This document shows positions 58,488 to 58,523 of a DNA stretch of 58,523 nt, piece by piece. A program made the translations under genes and the position numbers. This stretch comes from an uncultured Pseudomonadota bacterium. GTDB lineage: Bacteria; Pseudomonadota; Alphaproteobacteria; Rs-D84. A model generated the notes under the pieces. It worked only from the letters and a program-made list of their open reading frames with translations, was not told where the DNA came from and did no database searches. The stretch covers positions 1 to 58,523 of the forward strand of contig CASFOK010000010.1 in the NCBI GenBank assembly GCA_949296475.1. Direction: 5' to 3'. The number at the start of each line of letters is the position of its first letter. Positions within the stretch are counted from its first letter, which is position 1.

Positions 58488-58523
58488 TTTATTTTATTTA
58501 TTTATAAATAAATAATATAAATA
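58488..58523. other. AT-only tract at the right edge
   Basis: The last ~35 bases are almost pure A and T and include a self-complementary stretch around TATTTATTTATAAATAAATA. This could be an easily melted site or a spacer; it is cut by the window edge. Confidence 0.4.

Overview
The window looks like chromosome of an uncultivated, moderately AT-rich alphaproteobacterium, probably a small-genome host- or gut-associated lineage. The class assignment rests on a clear GcrA cell-cycle regulator (40486-41061) and an alphaproteobacterial-looking housekeeping set. It is Gram-negative: lpxA-lpxB, Tol proteins, SecA and many signal-peptide proteins are present. The lineage name (for example the RF32-type gut alphaproteobacteria) is my inference.

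Layout. 1-130: left end of an IS200/IS605-type element whose TnpA runs off the edge. 189-5466: dnaK, rplY, rsmD, tadA, gpmI. 5600-11078: an XRE regulator, two large secreted Cys-rich proteins and a small two-gene operon of unknown function. 11136-18114: rsmH, dnaE, secA. 18553-20778: a very Cys-rich secreted repeat protein. 20908-21229: RNase P RNA. 21255-25617: a probable seven-gene operon (dead-looking hydrolase, ruvB, HD phosphohydrolase, ybgC, tolQ, tolR, tolA). 25756-30787: a secreted protein, a response regulator/histidine kinase pair, and tandem glycine-rich proteins. 30882-38306: rplM-rpsI, tig, rpsA, adk, corA, tRNA-Pro, acpS. 38355-45215: gcrA with a membrane-anchored coiled-coil protein, a prepilin peptidase and three exported unknowns. 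45460-45844: four tRNAs. 45991-48717: a paralogue of the secreted protein at 7384-9870. 48760-54585: lpxA-lpxB, a membrane protein, and the operon trmN6 / M23 peptidase / bactofilin / rpiB. 55388-56101: tlyA.

From about 56100 to the right edge the character changes. There is 1.2 kb without a recognisable gene: first A/C-rich DNA carrying a 42-bp direct repeat, then about 350 bp packed with hairpins and short repeats. It leads into four tiny, tightly packed genes I cannot identify. This looks like the edge of a mobile element or prophage and is the best candidate for something undescribed.

Other themes. Several genes (dnaE, trmN6, the response regulator, probably adk) have near-consensus promoters placed so that the start codon is at or within a few bases of the transcription start, suggesting leaderless mRNAs. 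rpsA is preceded by two five-codon ORFs linked by ATGA overlaps. A large share of coding capacity goes to exported Cys-rich or Gly-rich proteins of unknown function. All promoter, terminator and structure calls were made by eye, and no database search was possible.
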